Below are positions 1 to 6,469 of a stretch of 6,600 nucleotides of DNA, in pieces; positions within the stretch are counted from its first letter, which is position 1, and the number at the start of each line of letters is the position of its first letter. The position numbers and the translations under genes are program-made. The notes beneath the pieces are model-generated. The model saw nothing but the letters and a program-made list of their open reading frames with translations. It searched no databases and was not told where the DNA came from. The stretch is from Halieaceae bacterium UBA3479 (GTDB lineage: Bacteria; Pseudomonadota; Gammaproteobacteria; Pseudomonadales; Halieaceae), in assembly GCA_002377985.1 (NCBI GenBank), contig DFQW01000173.1, positions 9,778-16,377 on the forward strand, given 5' to 3'.

Positions 1-30
1 CTAAGGGGTCAACGCATCAGAGGCTTGAAA

Positions 31-2451
31 TCAGTGCGATCTGGGCCGCTTCGTCTCATTCTCATCGCCTGTAGACTCTTCTGGCGCAGAGATTCGAGCA
101 GAACCCTTTAAATAATCCTCATCCGACAGTGGCTCGGGCGAGCGCTCAAGCGCAATGGAAAGCACCTCATCAATCCATTTCACGGGCCGTATTTTGAGGT
201 TCTTTTTAATGTTATCGGGCACTTCCTGCAAATCACGCTCGTTTTCATGAGGGATTATCACGGTCTCTATACCGCCACGCCGTGCGGCGAGTAATTTCTC
301 CTTTAAGCCGCCAATCGGAAGCACCTCTCCGCGCAGTGTGATCTCGCCCGTCATCGCTATATCCGCTCTTATCGGGATATTGGTATAACTGCTGACAAGA
401 GCGGTGCACATAGCAATTCCGGCGCTGGGTCCATCCTTTGGCGTGGCACCCTCGGGCACGTGGATGTGAACGTCCCTGGAGTCGTGAAGTGAGGCGGCAA
501 TACCCAATGACTGCGATTTCGCCCTGACGACCGTCATTGCGGCCTGTATAGACTCCTGCATAACGTCACCCAACGAGCCGGTTTTGACCAGCCGACCTTT
601 ACCCAGCGTAGACGCCACCTCGATTGTGAGCAGTTCACCGCCCACTGAGGTCCAGGCCAGACCCGTCACCTGACCCACCTTGTTCTCTTTCTCGGCGGTG
701 CCAAAGTTGAATTTTCTCACGCCCAGCACGTCCGGCAGCATCTCGGGAGTAATCTCTAGTCCGGGCGTTCGCTCTTTAAGGGAAAACGCCTTTACCATTT
801 TCCTGCAGACCTTGGCTATCTGCCTCTCCAGCGCACGGACACCTGCCTCGCGCGTGTAATAGCGAATGATATCCAGACACGCCGCTTCAGATAGCGACAC
901 CTCACTGACCTTCAAACCGTTGAGTTTGGTCTGTTTGGGAATGAGATAGCGCTGGGCAATGTTGAGCTTTTCGTCCTCGGTGTAGCCCGGAATCCTGATT
1001 ACCTCCATACGATCCAACAGCGGGCCGGGAATATTCATTGTGTTGGAGGTACAGATAAACATCACGTCGGACAGATCATAATCGACCTCAAGGTAGTGGT
1101 CGTTAAACGCATGATTTTGCTCTGGATCTAATACCTCGAGCATCGCGGAAGCCGGATCGCCGCGGTGGTCCATACCCATTTTGTCGATTTCGTCCAGCAG
1201 AAAAAGTGGGTTCGCGACACCTGCTTTGGCCATCTTCTGCAGCAACTTGCCCGGCATAGAGCCGATGTAAGTTCTGCGATGTCCGCGGATTTCGGCTTCG
1301 TCTCTAACACCCCCCAGGGCCATGCGGATAAATTTTCTGTTGGTGGCGCGCGCGATTGATTCTCCGAGAGAGGTTTTCCCAACCCCGGGCGGGCCCACCA
1401 GGCATAACACCGGGCCCTTTAGCTTTTTGACCCGCTTCTGCACCGCCAGATACTCGACAATACGTTCTTTGACTTCCTCGAGACCGTAGTGGTCCTCGTC
1501 CAAGACCTGCTGCGCTCGGCTGAGATTGTGGCGGACTTTGCTGCGCTTAAACCACGGAATACTGACCATCCAGTCCAGATAGCCTCGCACCACCGAAGCT
1601 TCAGCGGACATGGGCGACATCATCTTGAGTTTATTTAGCTCAGCACTGGCTTTACCGAGCGCTTCCTCGGACATCCTTGCTTCGGTGATTCTCTTTTGCA
1701 GATCGTCAATCTCATTCGGGGCGTCTTCCATCTCGCCGAGCTCTCTCTGAATCGCCTTCATCTGCTCATTCAGGTAGTACTCTCGCTGACTCTTCTCCAT
1801 TTGTTTTTTGACGCGACCACGAATTCTCTTCTCCACCTGAAAGAGATCGATTTCAGCATCCATCAAAGACTGAAGGTGTTGCAATCGCCCACGAATATCA
1901 GCTAACTCCAATATGCGCTGCTTTTCTTCGAGATCCACGCTCATGTGTGCGGCTATGGTGTCGGCCAGACGTCCCGGCTCATCGATTCCAGAGAGGGAAG
2001 TCAGTACCTCGGCGGGGACTTTTTTGCTCAGGCTCACGTACTTTTCGAACTGCTCGACAGTAGCCCGCACAAGCGAGGCGGCGTCCTTTTCCCCAAGCGA
2101 TTCGGACTCAATTTCACGCACGGATGCGACAGCAAATTCGTCTTCTTCGTCGATTGCCAGCACCGCCGCACGATAACCACCCTCAACCAACACCTTTATC
2201 GTGCCGTCCGGTAGCTTGAGCAACTGCAGGATATTAGAGACCGTGCCCACCTGGTAAAGATCATCAGCCCCCGGCTGATCGTCGGAGGCGTTGCGTTGGG
2301 CAACCAGCAGTACTTGCTTGTTGTCCAGCATGGCGTGCTCAAGTGCTTCGACTGACCGCTCGCGACCCACAAACAGGGGCAGCACCATGTGGGGGTAAAC
2401 AACAACATCCCGCAGTGGCAACAGCGGCAATTGATGATCCGAATCAGTCAT
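31..2451 (-). CDS. lon: ATP-dependent protease Lon (LonA, MEROPS S16)
   Basis: This cytoplasmic AAA+ serine protease forms a homohexamer that unfolds and degrades misfolded proteins and short-lived regulators. The 806-residue product shows the full LonA plan. The N-terminal substrate-binding domain spans about 8-200 and begins LPLLPLRDVVVYPHM. A helical, probably coiled-coil stretch covers about 185-275. The AAA+ module has Walker A GPPGVGKT (353-360), Walker B FLLDEID (417-423), a likely arginine finger R481 and a sensor-2 arginine R539 in TREAGVR. The protease domain has PKDGPSAG with catalytic S676 and GGLKEK with catalytic K719, the same 43-residue spacing as E. coli S679/K722. The ATG is supported by GGAGG five bases upstream. 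The protein is about 20 residues longer than E. coli Lon (784) because of a polar, acidic tail (about 771-806). It lies 164 bases downstream of clpX with its own promoter candidate. Identity is near certain; the role of the tail is unknown. Confidence 0.98.
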   Translation of the reverse strand: MTDSDHQLPLLPLRDVVVYPHMVLPLFVGRERSVEALEHAMLDNKQVLLVAQRNASDDQPGADDLYQVGTVSNILQLLKLPDGTIKVLVEGGYRAAVLAIDEEDEFAVASVREIESESLGEKDAASLVRATVEQFEKYVSLSKKVPAEVLTSLSGIDEPGRLADTIAAHMSVDLEEKQRILELADIRGRLQHLQSLMDAEIDLFQVEKRIRGRVKKQMEKSQREYYLNEQMKAIQRELGEMEDAPNEIDDLQKRITEARMSEEALGKASAELNKLKMMSPMSAEASVVRGYLDWMVSIPWFKRSKVRHNLSRAQQVLDEDHYGLEEVKERIVEYLAVQKRVKKLKGPVLCLVGPPGVGKTSLGESIARATNRKFIRMALGGVRDEAEIRGHRRTYIGSMPGKLLQKMAKAGVANPLFLLDEIDKMGMDHRGDPASAMLEVLDPEQNHAFNDHYLEVDYDLSDVMFICTSNTMNIPGPLLDRMEVIRIPGYTEDEKLNIAQRYLIPKQTKLNGLKVSEVSLSEAACLDIIRYYTREAGVRALERQIAKVCRKMVKAFSLKERTPGLEITPEMLPDVLGVRKFNFGTAEKENKVGQVTGLAWTSVGGELLTIEVASTLGKGRLVKTGSLGDVMQESIQAAMTVVRAKSQSLGIAASLHDSRDVHIHVPEGATPKDGPSAGIAMCTALVSSYTNIPIRADIAMTGEITLRGEVLPIGGLKEKLLAARRGGIETVIIPHENERDLQEVPDNIKKNLKIRPVKWIDEVLSIALERSPEPLSDEDYLKGSARISAPEESTGDENETKRPRSH

Positions 2452-2456
2452 AGCGT

Positions 2457-2461
2457 CCTCC
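2457..2461 (-). promoter_or_regulatory. Ribosome binding site of lon
   Basis: The minus strand reads GGAGG followed by five bases (ACGCT) and then ATG. This strong Shine-Dalgarno match fixes the lon start at 2451. Confidence 0.8.
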
Positions 2462-2473
2462 GTCTATACGAGG

Positions 2474-2503
2474 ATATATGGGGCCATGTTGACGACTTTA
2501 AAA
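2474..2503 (-). promoter_or_regulatory. Candidate heat-shock (sigma-32) promoter of lon
   Basis: Read on the minus strand, a CCCCATATAT box (2474-2483) matches the sigma-32 -10 consensus CCCCATnTA. Exactly 14 bases upstream lies TTTTAA followed by A (2498-2503), a partial match to the -35 consensus CTTGAA (4 of 6). E. coli lon, as I recall it, has the same -10 core and the same 14-base spacer with GTTGAA as -35. The box sits 22 bases before the lon ATG, so transcription would begin about 10-15 bases upstream of it and leave a very short leader that still includes the GGAGG site. The -10 match is seen directly; use by sigma-32 is inferred from the match and from the known heat-shock control of lon. 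Confidence 0.6.
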
Positions 2504-2615
2504 CCCCCCAGCACCCTAAAAACGGGTTTACACGTGATGATACAGCGACACCCTGCCTGCGGATTAACCAAAGGATGAAATCGACTGAAAGAAAATAGCC
2601 GCTGAAGAGCCTCAG

Positions 2616-3908
2616 TCAATCCTCTGCGCCCGCGGCAGCGGGGGCCGGCGTCTCGTAAACCAATAAGGGTTCTGAGTCACCCTTTACGACGGACTCGTCG
2701 ATAACGATCTTCGCGACATTGGGAGTGGAGGGAATTGTGTACATCGACTCGAGCAGGATTCCTTCCAGTATCGATCGCAGGCCGCGGGCGCCCGTCTTGC
2801 GCTCCATCGCTCGCTCTGCCACAGCTCGCAAACCATCTTCGCGAAAATCGATCTCGACTCCTTCCATATCAAACATCTTCGCGTATTGCTTGGTGAGCGC
2901 ATTCCTCGGCTCGGTCAATATGCGGATCAAGGCCGGCGCGTCCAGCTCTTCGAGGGTCGCTATGATAGGTAGCCGCCCTACGAATTCGGGGATCAGGCCA
3001 TATTGAACCAGATCTTCGGGCTGCAGGTCGGACAGCGTTTCACCGAAATTTCGAGTCTCACTCTTGCTTTTCACTTCAGCGCCGAAACCAATCCCACCTT
3101 TCTCTGAACGATTGCGGATAATCTTGTCCAAACCCGCGAAAGCCCCGCCACAAATAAATAAAATGTTGCTGGTATCGACCTGCAAAAACTCCTGCTGCGG
3201 GTGCTTACGCCCGCCCTGGGGCGGCACAGAAGCCACAGTTCCCTCAATCAGCTTGAGCAATGCCTGCTGCACGCCCTCCCCCGAGACATCTCTGGTGATG
3301 GAGGGGTTATCTGATTTCCGACTGATCTTGTCTATTTCATCAATGTAAACAATGCCCATTTGGGCTCGTTCTACATCGTAGTCACATTTCTGCAGGAGCT
3401 TCTGAATGATGTTTTCCACGTCTTCGCCGACGTATCCTGCCTCGGTCAAGGTTGTCGCGTCCGCGATGGTGAAAGGCACATCCAACAAGCGAGCCAAGGT
3501 TTCCGCCAGAAGGGTTTTACCTGATCCAGTAGGGCCCACCAGCAAGATATTGGATTTGCTCAGCTCCACCTGTTCTGAGTCCCGGGACCCGGCGGCGGTA
3601 GCATTACGCAGACGCTTGTAGTGGTTGTAAACCGCGACGGCCAAAACGCGCTTCGCCTGCTGCTGACCAATCACATACTGATTGAGGATTTCATTGATCT
3701 CTTCAGGAATAGGCAGCTTTGAGCTGTCGCTATCTGTTGTTGCCTCCTGAATCTCTTCGCGAATGATGTCATTGCAGAGGTCGACACACTCGTCGCAAAT
3801 GAACACCGATGGCCCGGCGATGAGTTTCCGCACTTCGTTCTGGCTTTTGCCGCAGAACGAGCAGTACAGAAGCTTGCCGCTGTCACCCGATGTGCTGTCG
3901 TTCGCCAT
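2616..3908 (-). CDS. clpX: ClpX, ATP-dependent unfoldase subunit of the ClpXP protease
   Basis: This AAA+ hexamer recognises substrates such as ssrA-tagged proteins, unfolds them and threads them into ClpP. With the ATG at 3908 the product has 430 residues (E. coli 424). It has an N-terminal C4 zinc-binding domain (C16, C19, C38, C41), Walker A GPTGSGKT (125-132), pore-1 loop GYVG (158-161), Walker B VYIDEID (187-193), RKH loop (234-236), the ClpP-docking IGF loop (273-275), an arginine finger R312 in PEFVGRLP and sensor-2 GARGLR (373-378). A TTG codon one triplet upstream (3909-3911) is in frame, preceded by TGA; the ATG is preferred because GGGA stands seven bases before it. The C-terminus ends in a short Ala/Pro-rich tail. 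It follows clpP by 95 bases and is probably read through from it. Identity is near certain. Confidence 0.98.
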   Translation of the reverse strand: MANDSTSGDSGKLLYCSFCGKSQNEVRKLIAGPSVFICDECVDLCNDIIREEIQEATTDSDSSKLPIPEEINEILNQYVIGQQQAKRVLAVAVYNHYKRLRNATAAGSRDSEQVELSKSNILLVGPTGSGKTLLAETLARLLDVPFTIADATTLTEAGYVGEDVENIIQKLLQKCDYDVERAQMGIVYIDEIDKISRKSDNPSITRDVSGEGVQQALLKLIEGTVASVPPQGGRKHPQQEFLQVDTSNILFICGGAFAGLDKIIRNRSEKGGIGFGAEVKSKSETRNFGETLSDLQPEDLVQYGLIPEFVGRLPIIATLEELDAPALIRILTEPRNALTKQYAKMFDMEGVEIDFREDGLRAVAERAMERKTGARGLRSILEGILLESMYTIPSTPNVAKIVIDESVVKGDSEPLLVYETPAPAAAGAED

Positions 3909-3915
3909 CAATCAT

Positions 3916-3919
3916 TCCC
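3916..3919 (-). promoter_or_regulatory. Ribosome binding site deciding the clpX start
   Basis: The minus strand reads GGGA, seven bases, then ATG at 3908. The competing in-frame TTG at 3911 would leave only four bases, so the ATG is favoured. The match is moderate, not strong. Confidence 0.5.
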
Positions 3920-3961
3920 ATGTAGCGCCTGTCTCTCCACCACCAACCTTGATACGTTTCG

Positions 3962-3980
3962 GGCGACATTGCAAGTCGCC
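3962..3980. repeat. Inverted repeat between clpP and clpX
   Basis: GGCGAC and GTCGCC form a perfect 6-bp stem around a 7-base loop. It lies 23 bases after the clpP stop and about 50 bases before clpX. No T-run follows on the minus strand, so it is not an intrinsic terminator. In mRNA it could be a small hairpin at a processing site or a 3' end protector for clpP. Its function is inferred only. Confidence 0.5.
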
Positions 3981-4003
3981 ATGGTCGGTCGCGCCAGGCC
4001 CGT

Positions 4004-4621
4004 CTATCTGGAGGTGATAACCTCATCCACCAGGCCGTACTCGACGCTCTGTTCGGAGCTCATAAAACGATCACGCTCAGTGTCTCTCTCTATGACATCC
4101 ATGGATTGGCCCGTGTGCTCAGCGAGCAAGGTATTCAGACGCTGCCTCAGGAACAGAATCTCCTTGGCTTGAATCTCAATGTCGGTGGCCTGACCCTGGG
4201 CTCCACCACTCGGTTGGTGAATCATTGTCCGCGCATTGGGCAAAATGAAGCGCTTCCCTTTGGTGCCGCCGCTCAACAAAAACGCGCCCATGGAGGCCGC
4301 CTGACCAATGCACATGGTGCTGACGTCAGGTTTTATAAATCGCATCGTGTCATAGATTGACAGACCGGCGGTGACGGAGCCGCCGGGGCTATTGATATAC
4401 AGATGCACATCCTTGTCCGGGTTTTCCGACTCTAGGAACAGCAGCTGCGCGACGACCAAGTTCGCCATATGATCCTCTATGGCGCCGACAATAAAGATCA
4501 CGCGCTCCTTCAGTAGCCTTGAGTAAATATCAAACGAACGCTCGCCCCTCGAGGTTTGCTCGATCACCATCGGCACCAGGCCCAGGCCTTGAGGTTCCAA
4601 ACTACTGTCCATAAAAGTCAT
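4004..4621 (-). CDS. clpP: ClpP, proteolytic subunit of Clp protease
   Basis: This serine peptidase (MEROPS S14) assembles into a double heptameric barrel and cleaves polypeptides delivered by ClpX or ClpA. The 205-residue product (E. coli 207) carries the Ser-His-Asp triad S110 in [10 protein letters not shown]135 in MIHQP and D184 in ERDTERDRF. The oxyanion-region segment [11 protein letters not shown] is at 76-86. The segment [22 protein letters not shown] matches E. coli ClpP almost exactly (given here in short: VPMVIEQ begins at 16). A propeptide of about 13-14 residues is expected to be removed before LVPMVIEQ, as in E. coli. The ATG at 4621 is preceded by AAAGGATAA, with AGGA close to the start and a second purine tract AAGGGG further up. 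An internal ATG at codon 4 is a minor alternative. tig ends 19 bases upstream, which suggests one tig-clpP transcript. Confidence 0.98.
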   Translation of the reverse strand: MTFMDSSLEPQGLGLVPMVIEQTSRGERSFDIYSRLLKERVIFIVGAIEDHMANLVVAQLLFLESENPDKDVHLYINSPGGSVTAGLSIYDTMRFIKPDVSTMCIGQAASMGAFLLSGGTKGKRFILPNARTMIHQPSGGAQGQATDIEIQAKEILFLRQRLNTLLAEHTGQSMDVIERDTERDRFMSSEQSVEYGLVDEVITSR

Positions 4622-4640
4622 TTATCCTTTGCCCCTTTCA

Positions 4641-5969
4641 CTAGGCGTTAGCTGCTGGACGCGCCTTCGCGAGCGCGTCCTGATAACTACACTCGACTTC
4701 TACAATGGCCGCATCGGCCAGTAGCCTTTCTACCACGGCATCTTCGAGCACCCTTGATTCAATGCCGGCGAGTTGCTCGTTCTCCGAATAGTACCAATTG
4801 ATAACTTCTTCGGGATCTTGATAGGTCGACGCGATGTCTTCTATGAAGGCTCTGACCTTAGCCGGTTCGGCCGCTAAATCGAAGTGGCCTATCATTTCTG
4901 CCACCACCAAGCCCAATTTCACCCTGCGCTTGGCCTGCTCTGCGAACATCTCATCGGGCAATATTGAGGCCAAGTCCATATTCTGAGGCGCTGCTCCGCC
5001 AAACTGCTGAAACATTTGCTGCCGCATCGTACTTACTTCCCTGCCAACCAGGGCCGCGGGTAACTCGATGCTCTCGTGAGCCGCAACAATAGCATCCATG
5101 ACCTGAGTTTTTATTGACGACTCAATAGCGTTGCGCAGCTCTCGCTCCATGTTTTGCTTCACTTCGGCGCGGAAATCCTGCTCATCACCCTCTTCCAGCC
5201 CATATTTTGCAAACAAGGCTCCGTCGACGGCCGCGAGCTCCAGCGTTTTAACCTCTTTAACGCTTACCGCAAACTGTACCTCTGCGCCCGCAAGTTCTGC
5301 GTTTTGATATTCCTCCGGAAATGCAAGATCGAGGACCTTTTCGTCACCCGCCGTTAGACCAATCAGGCCGTCTTCAAAGCCCGGTATCATCCGTCCAGAC
5401 CCGAGCTCCAAGGAGGTTCCCTCGGCCGAGCCGCCCTCAAAAGCCTCGCCCTCTCGCGTGCCAACAAAGTCAATGACCACCGTGTCGCCACTTTGAGCGG
5501 CTTGATCGGATGCCACCCACTGTCCCTGCTGCTTTCTGAATACCTCGATAATGTCGTCAATGTCTGCGTCGGTCACCTGCGCCACAGGTTTTTCGATGCT
5601 CAGATCGTTCAGAGGCTGAACCTCTACCGTGGGAAATACCTCGAAGGTCGCGGTGTACTCGACATCCTGGCCGACATCCAGTTTTCTTGCTTCGATGCTC
5701 GGCTGACCAGCGGGTCGCAGGTTTTCAGAGACAACCGCCTCTTGGAAGGATTGGCTAATAACCTCCCCCAACACCTCCTGCCTAACGCCTGCACCAAAGC
5801 GCTGCTTCATGACCTTCATGGGCACCTTTCCCGGACGGAAGCCAGGTAGCCGTGCATTGCGTGCAGCCTCCTGAAGTCGCTGATTAACCACCGATTCCAC
5901 TCTATCCGCTGGTACGCCAACGGTTAATCGTCGTTCCAATCCGGATGTTGTTTCTACGGATACCCGCAT
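4641..5969 (-). CDS. tig: Trigger factor, ribosome-associated chaperone and peptidyl-prolyl isomerase
   Basis: Trigger factor binds ribosomal protein L23 at the exit tunnel and shields nascent chains. The product has 442 residues from the ATG at 5969 (E. coli 432). The N-terminal ribosome-binding domain (about 1-115) starts MRVSVETTSGLERR and contains the signature GFRPGKVP (43-50). An FKBP-type isomerase domain runs about 155-245, from GDTVVIDFVG (161-170) through GSGRMIPGFEDGL (190-202). The helical C-terminal chaperone domain is about 248-430. The frame stays open upstream with a TTG at 5990, but the ATG is chosen because AGGAG stands seven bases before it and the protein then begins exactly like E. 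coli trigger factor. A consensus -10 box lies in the leader. It is the first protein gene of the cluster, with clpP 19 bases downstream. Identity is near certain. Confidence 0.97.
   Translation of the reverse strand: MRVSVETTSGLERRLTVGVPADRVESVVNQRLQEAARNARLPGFRPGKVPMKVMKQRFGAGVRQEVLGEVISQSFQEAVVSENLRPAGQPSIEARKLDVGQDVEYTATFEVFPTVEVQPLNDLSIEKPVAQVTDADIDDIIEVFRKQQGQWVASDQAAQSGDTVVIDFVGTREGEAFEGGSAEGTSLELGSGRMIPGFEDGLIGLTAGDEKVLDLAFPEEYQNAELAGAEVQFAVSVKEVKTLELAAVDGALFAKYGLEEGDEQDFRAEVKQNMERELRNAIESSIKTQVMDAIVAAHESIELPAALVGREVSTMRQQMFQQFGGAAPQNMDLASILPDEMFAEQAKRRVKLGLVVAEMIGHFDLAAEPAKVRAFIEDIASTYQDPEEVINWYYSENEQLAGIESRVLEDAVVERLLADAAIVEVECSYQDALAKARPAANA
4657..4680. repeat. Perfect 8-bp inverted repeat in the last codons of tig
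   Basis: GGACGCGC and GCGCGTCC are exact reverse complements separated by eight bases (4665-4672). The element overlaps the codons for roughly residues 431-438 of trigger factor and ends about 35 bases before the clpP start. In mRNA it would be a stable GC-rich hairpin. No T-run follows, so it is not an intrinsic terminator. It could mark mRNA processing or set relative tig and clpP levels; that is inference. Confidence 0.55.
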
Positions 5970-5976
5970 GGTCCTG

Positions 5977-5981
5977 CTCCT
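5977..5981 (-). promoter_or_regulatory. Ribosome binding site deciding the tig start
   Basis: AGGAG on the minus strand is followed by seven bases and the ATG at 5969. It lies inside the stretch that would be coding if the upstream TTG (5990) were used, which argues for the ATG. Confidence 0.8.
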
Positions 5982-6056
5982 GCCTAACAATCCAACAATA
6001 ATCAGCTCGCCAGCGCCATTAGCGCCGTGTTAGCACCCCAATCCCGGGCCAGCTCT

Positions 6057-6069
6057 ATTATAAATGGGG
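6057..6069 (-). promoter_or_regulatory. Candidate tig promoter: consensus -10, overlapping a heat-shock-like box
   Basis: The minus strand carries a perfect sigma-70 -10 hexamer TATAAT (6057-6062). It overlaps CCCCATTTAT (6060-6069), which matches the sigma-32 -10 consensus CCCCATnTA. A -35 for either factor would fall in the tRNA 3' acceptor end or CCA, where only weak matches (about 3 of 6) exist. A start near 6050 would give a tig leader of about 80 bases. The two -10 matches are seen; promoter activity and factor choice are inferred. Confidence 0.4.
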
Positions 6070-6076
6070 CGGAAAA

Positions 6077-6161
<85 letters not shown>

Positions 6162-6171
6162 ACATGACTGC

Positions 6172-6204
6172 AAAAAGCCCGCCACAGCGCGACCCAACGC
6201 GGCG
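6172..6204 (-). other. GC-rich hairpin with five Ts upstream of the tRNA
   Basis: On the minus strand CGCC (6201-6204) pairs with GGCG (6180-6183), and an inner CGC/GCG-type stem with a 6-base loop adds three pairs across a 5-base bulge. GGC and five Ts (6172-6176) follow, 10 bases before the tRNA 5' end. It could be a leaky intrinsic terminator for an upstream minus-strand unit, or a leader structure removed during tRNA maturation. The stem is interrupted and the T-run short, so confidence is low. Confidence 0.25.
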
Positions 6205-6208
6205 CGCG

Positions 6209-6237
6209 ATGGTGTCACAGAATCTGAGCGGTTTCAA
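6209..6237 (-). promoter_or_regulatory. Possible tRNA-Leu promoter
   Basis: The minus strand has TTGAAA (6232-6237, 5 of 6 to the -35 consensus), a 17-base spacer and CACCAT (6209-6214, only 3 of 6 to the -10 consensus). A GC-rich discriminator (TCGCGCGCC) follows at once, as is common in stringently controlled stable-RNA promoters. Initiation near 6202 would give a leader of about 40 bases. The weak -10 keeps confidence low. Confidence 0.3.
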
Positions 6238-6300
6238 CGCCACTTATGACGTGCCAAGCCGCTAACGCCCCACTACCAGATCGGCGGCCAACCTTTCCGA

Positions 6301-6380
6301 TAGAGAATTTACATTAATACAATTTAATTGATACAAAACAATAACTTATTATTTTTATTTAAAGTTTTATGATAGAAATG
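6301..6380. other. AT-rich non-coding block
   Basis: By direct count 12 of 80 bases are G or C (15%), with an abrupt change to GC-rich sequence on both sides. It holds no credible gene: short frames crossing it are low-complexity and lack homology I recognise. It contains loose promoter-like hexamers on the plus strand (TTTACA 6308-6313, TATTAT 6347-6352, TATGAT 6368-6373), none well paired at 16-18 bases. It may be an upstream activating (UP-like) or nucleoid-protein region for the plus-strand RNA candidate or the minus-strand tRNA. Confidence 0.5.
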
Positions 6381-6435
6381 ATTGGTGGCGCGACTGGTAA
6401 TATGACAGATTGATCTAACAAAGCGACGCCCGTGG

Positions 6436-6464
6436 CTGGCAAAAACCCCTGAAACAGGCATAAT
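6436..6464 (+). promoter_or_regulatory. Candidate sigma-70 promoter of a plus-strand RNA
   Basis: CTGGCA (6436-6441, 4 of 6 to TTGACA) and CATAAT (6459-6464, 5 of 6 to TATAAT) are 17 bases apart, the optimal spacing. Initiation would be near G6471, at the base of the first stem-loop of the RNA candidate. The spacer contains a small CCTG/CAGG inverted repeat (6448-6458). Such matches occur by chance, so the support is mainly positional. Confidence 0.35.
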
Positions 6465-6469
6465 AAAGT

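Noticed and set aside
1..30. Possible hupB promoter after lon (TTGACC on the minus strand at 7-12)
   Set aside because: hupB commonly follows lon in this group, but the -10 and the gene lie outside the window and no terminator is visible, so nothing can be supported.
2498..2530. AAACCC...GGGTTT inverted repeat in the clpX-lon gap as a clpX terminator
   Set aside because: The 6-bp stem has a long loop and is followed by TAAAGTC, not a T-run. It also overlaps the lon promoter candidate.
2530..2536. CACGTG palindrome in the clpX-lon gap as an operator
   Set aside because: A lone six-base palindrome is expected by chance and has no flanking symmetry.
1128..5849. Open frames of 60-120 codons on either strand inside lon, clpX, clpP and tig
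   Set aside because: They overlap genes of certain identity in other frames, have no recognisable domains and show compositions expected of shadow frames.
6012..6026. AGCGCC-ATT-AGCGCC direct repeat in the tig leader
   Set aside because: Two copies of six bases in a GC-rich leader are too short to call a repeat or binding site.
6321..6343. IHF-like site in the AT-rich block
   Set aside because: TATCAA is present, but the TTR half does not fall at the required distance. AT-rich DNA gives such near matches by chance.
6252..6345. A minus-strand frame ending SERLAADLVVGR and then TAG, which looks like the tail of a real protein
   Set aside because: Upstream it runs into the AT-rich block and meets TAA within about 27 codons. 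No start or ribosome site is evident and I recognise no family, so a decayed gene end cannot be supported.
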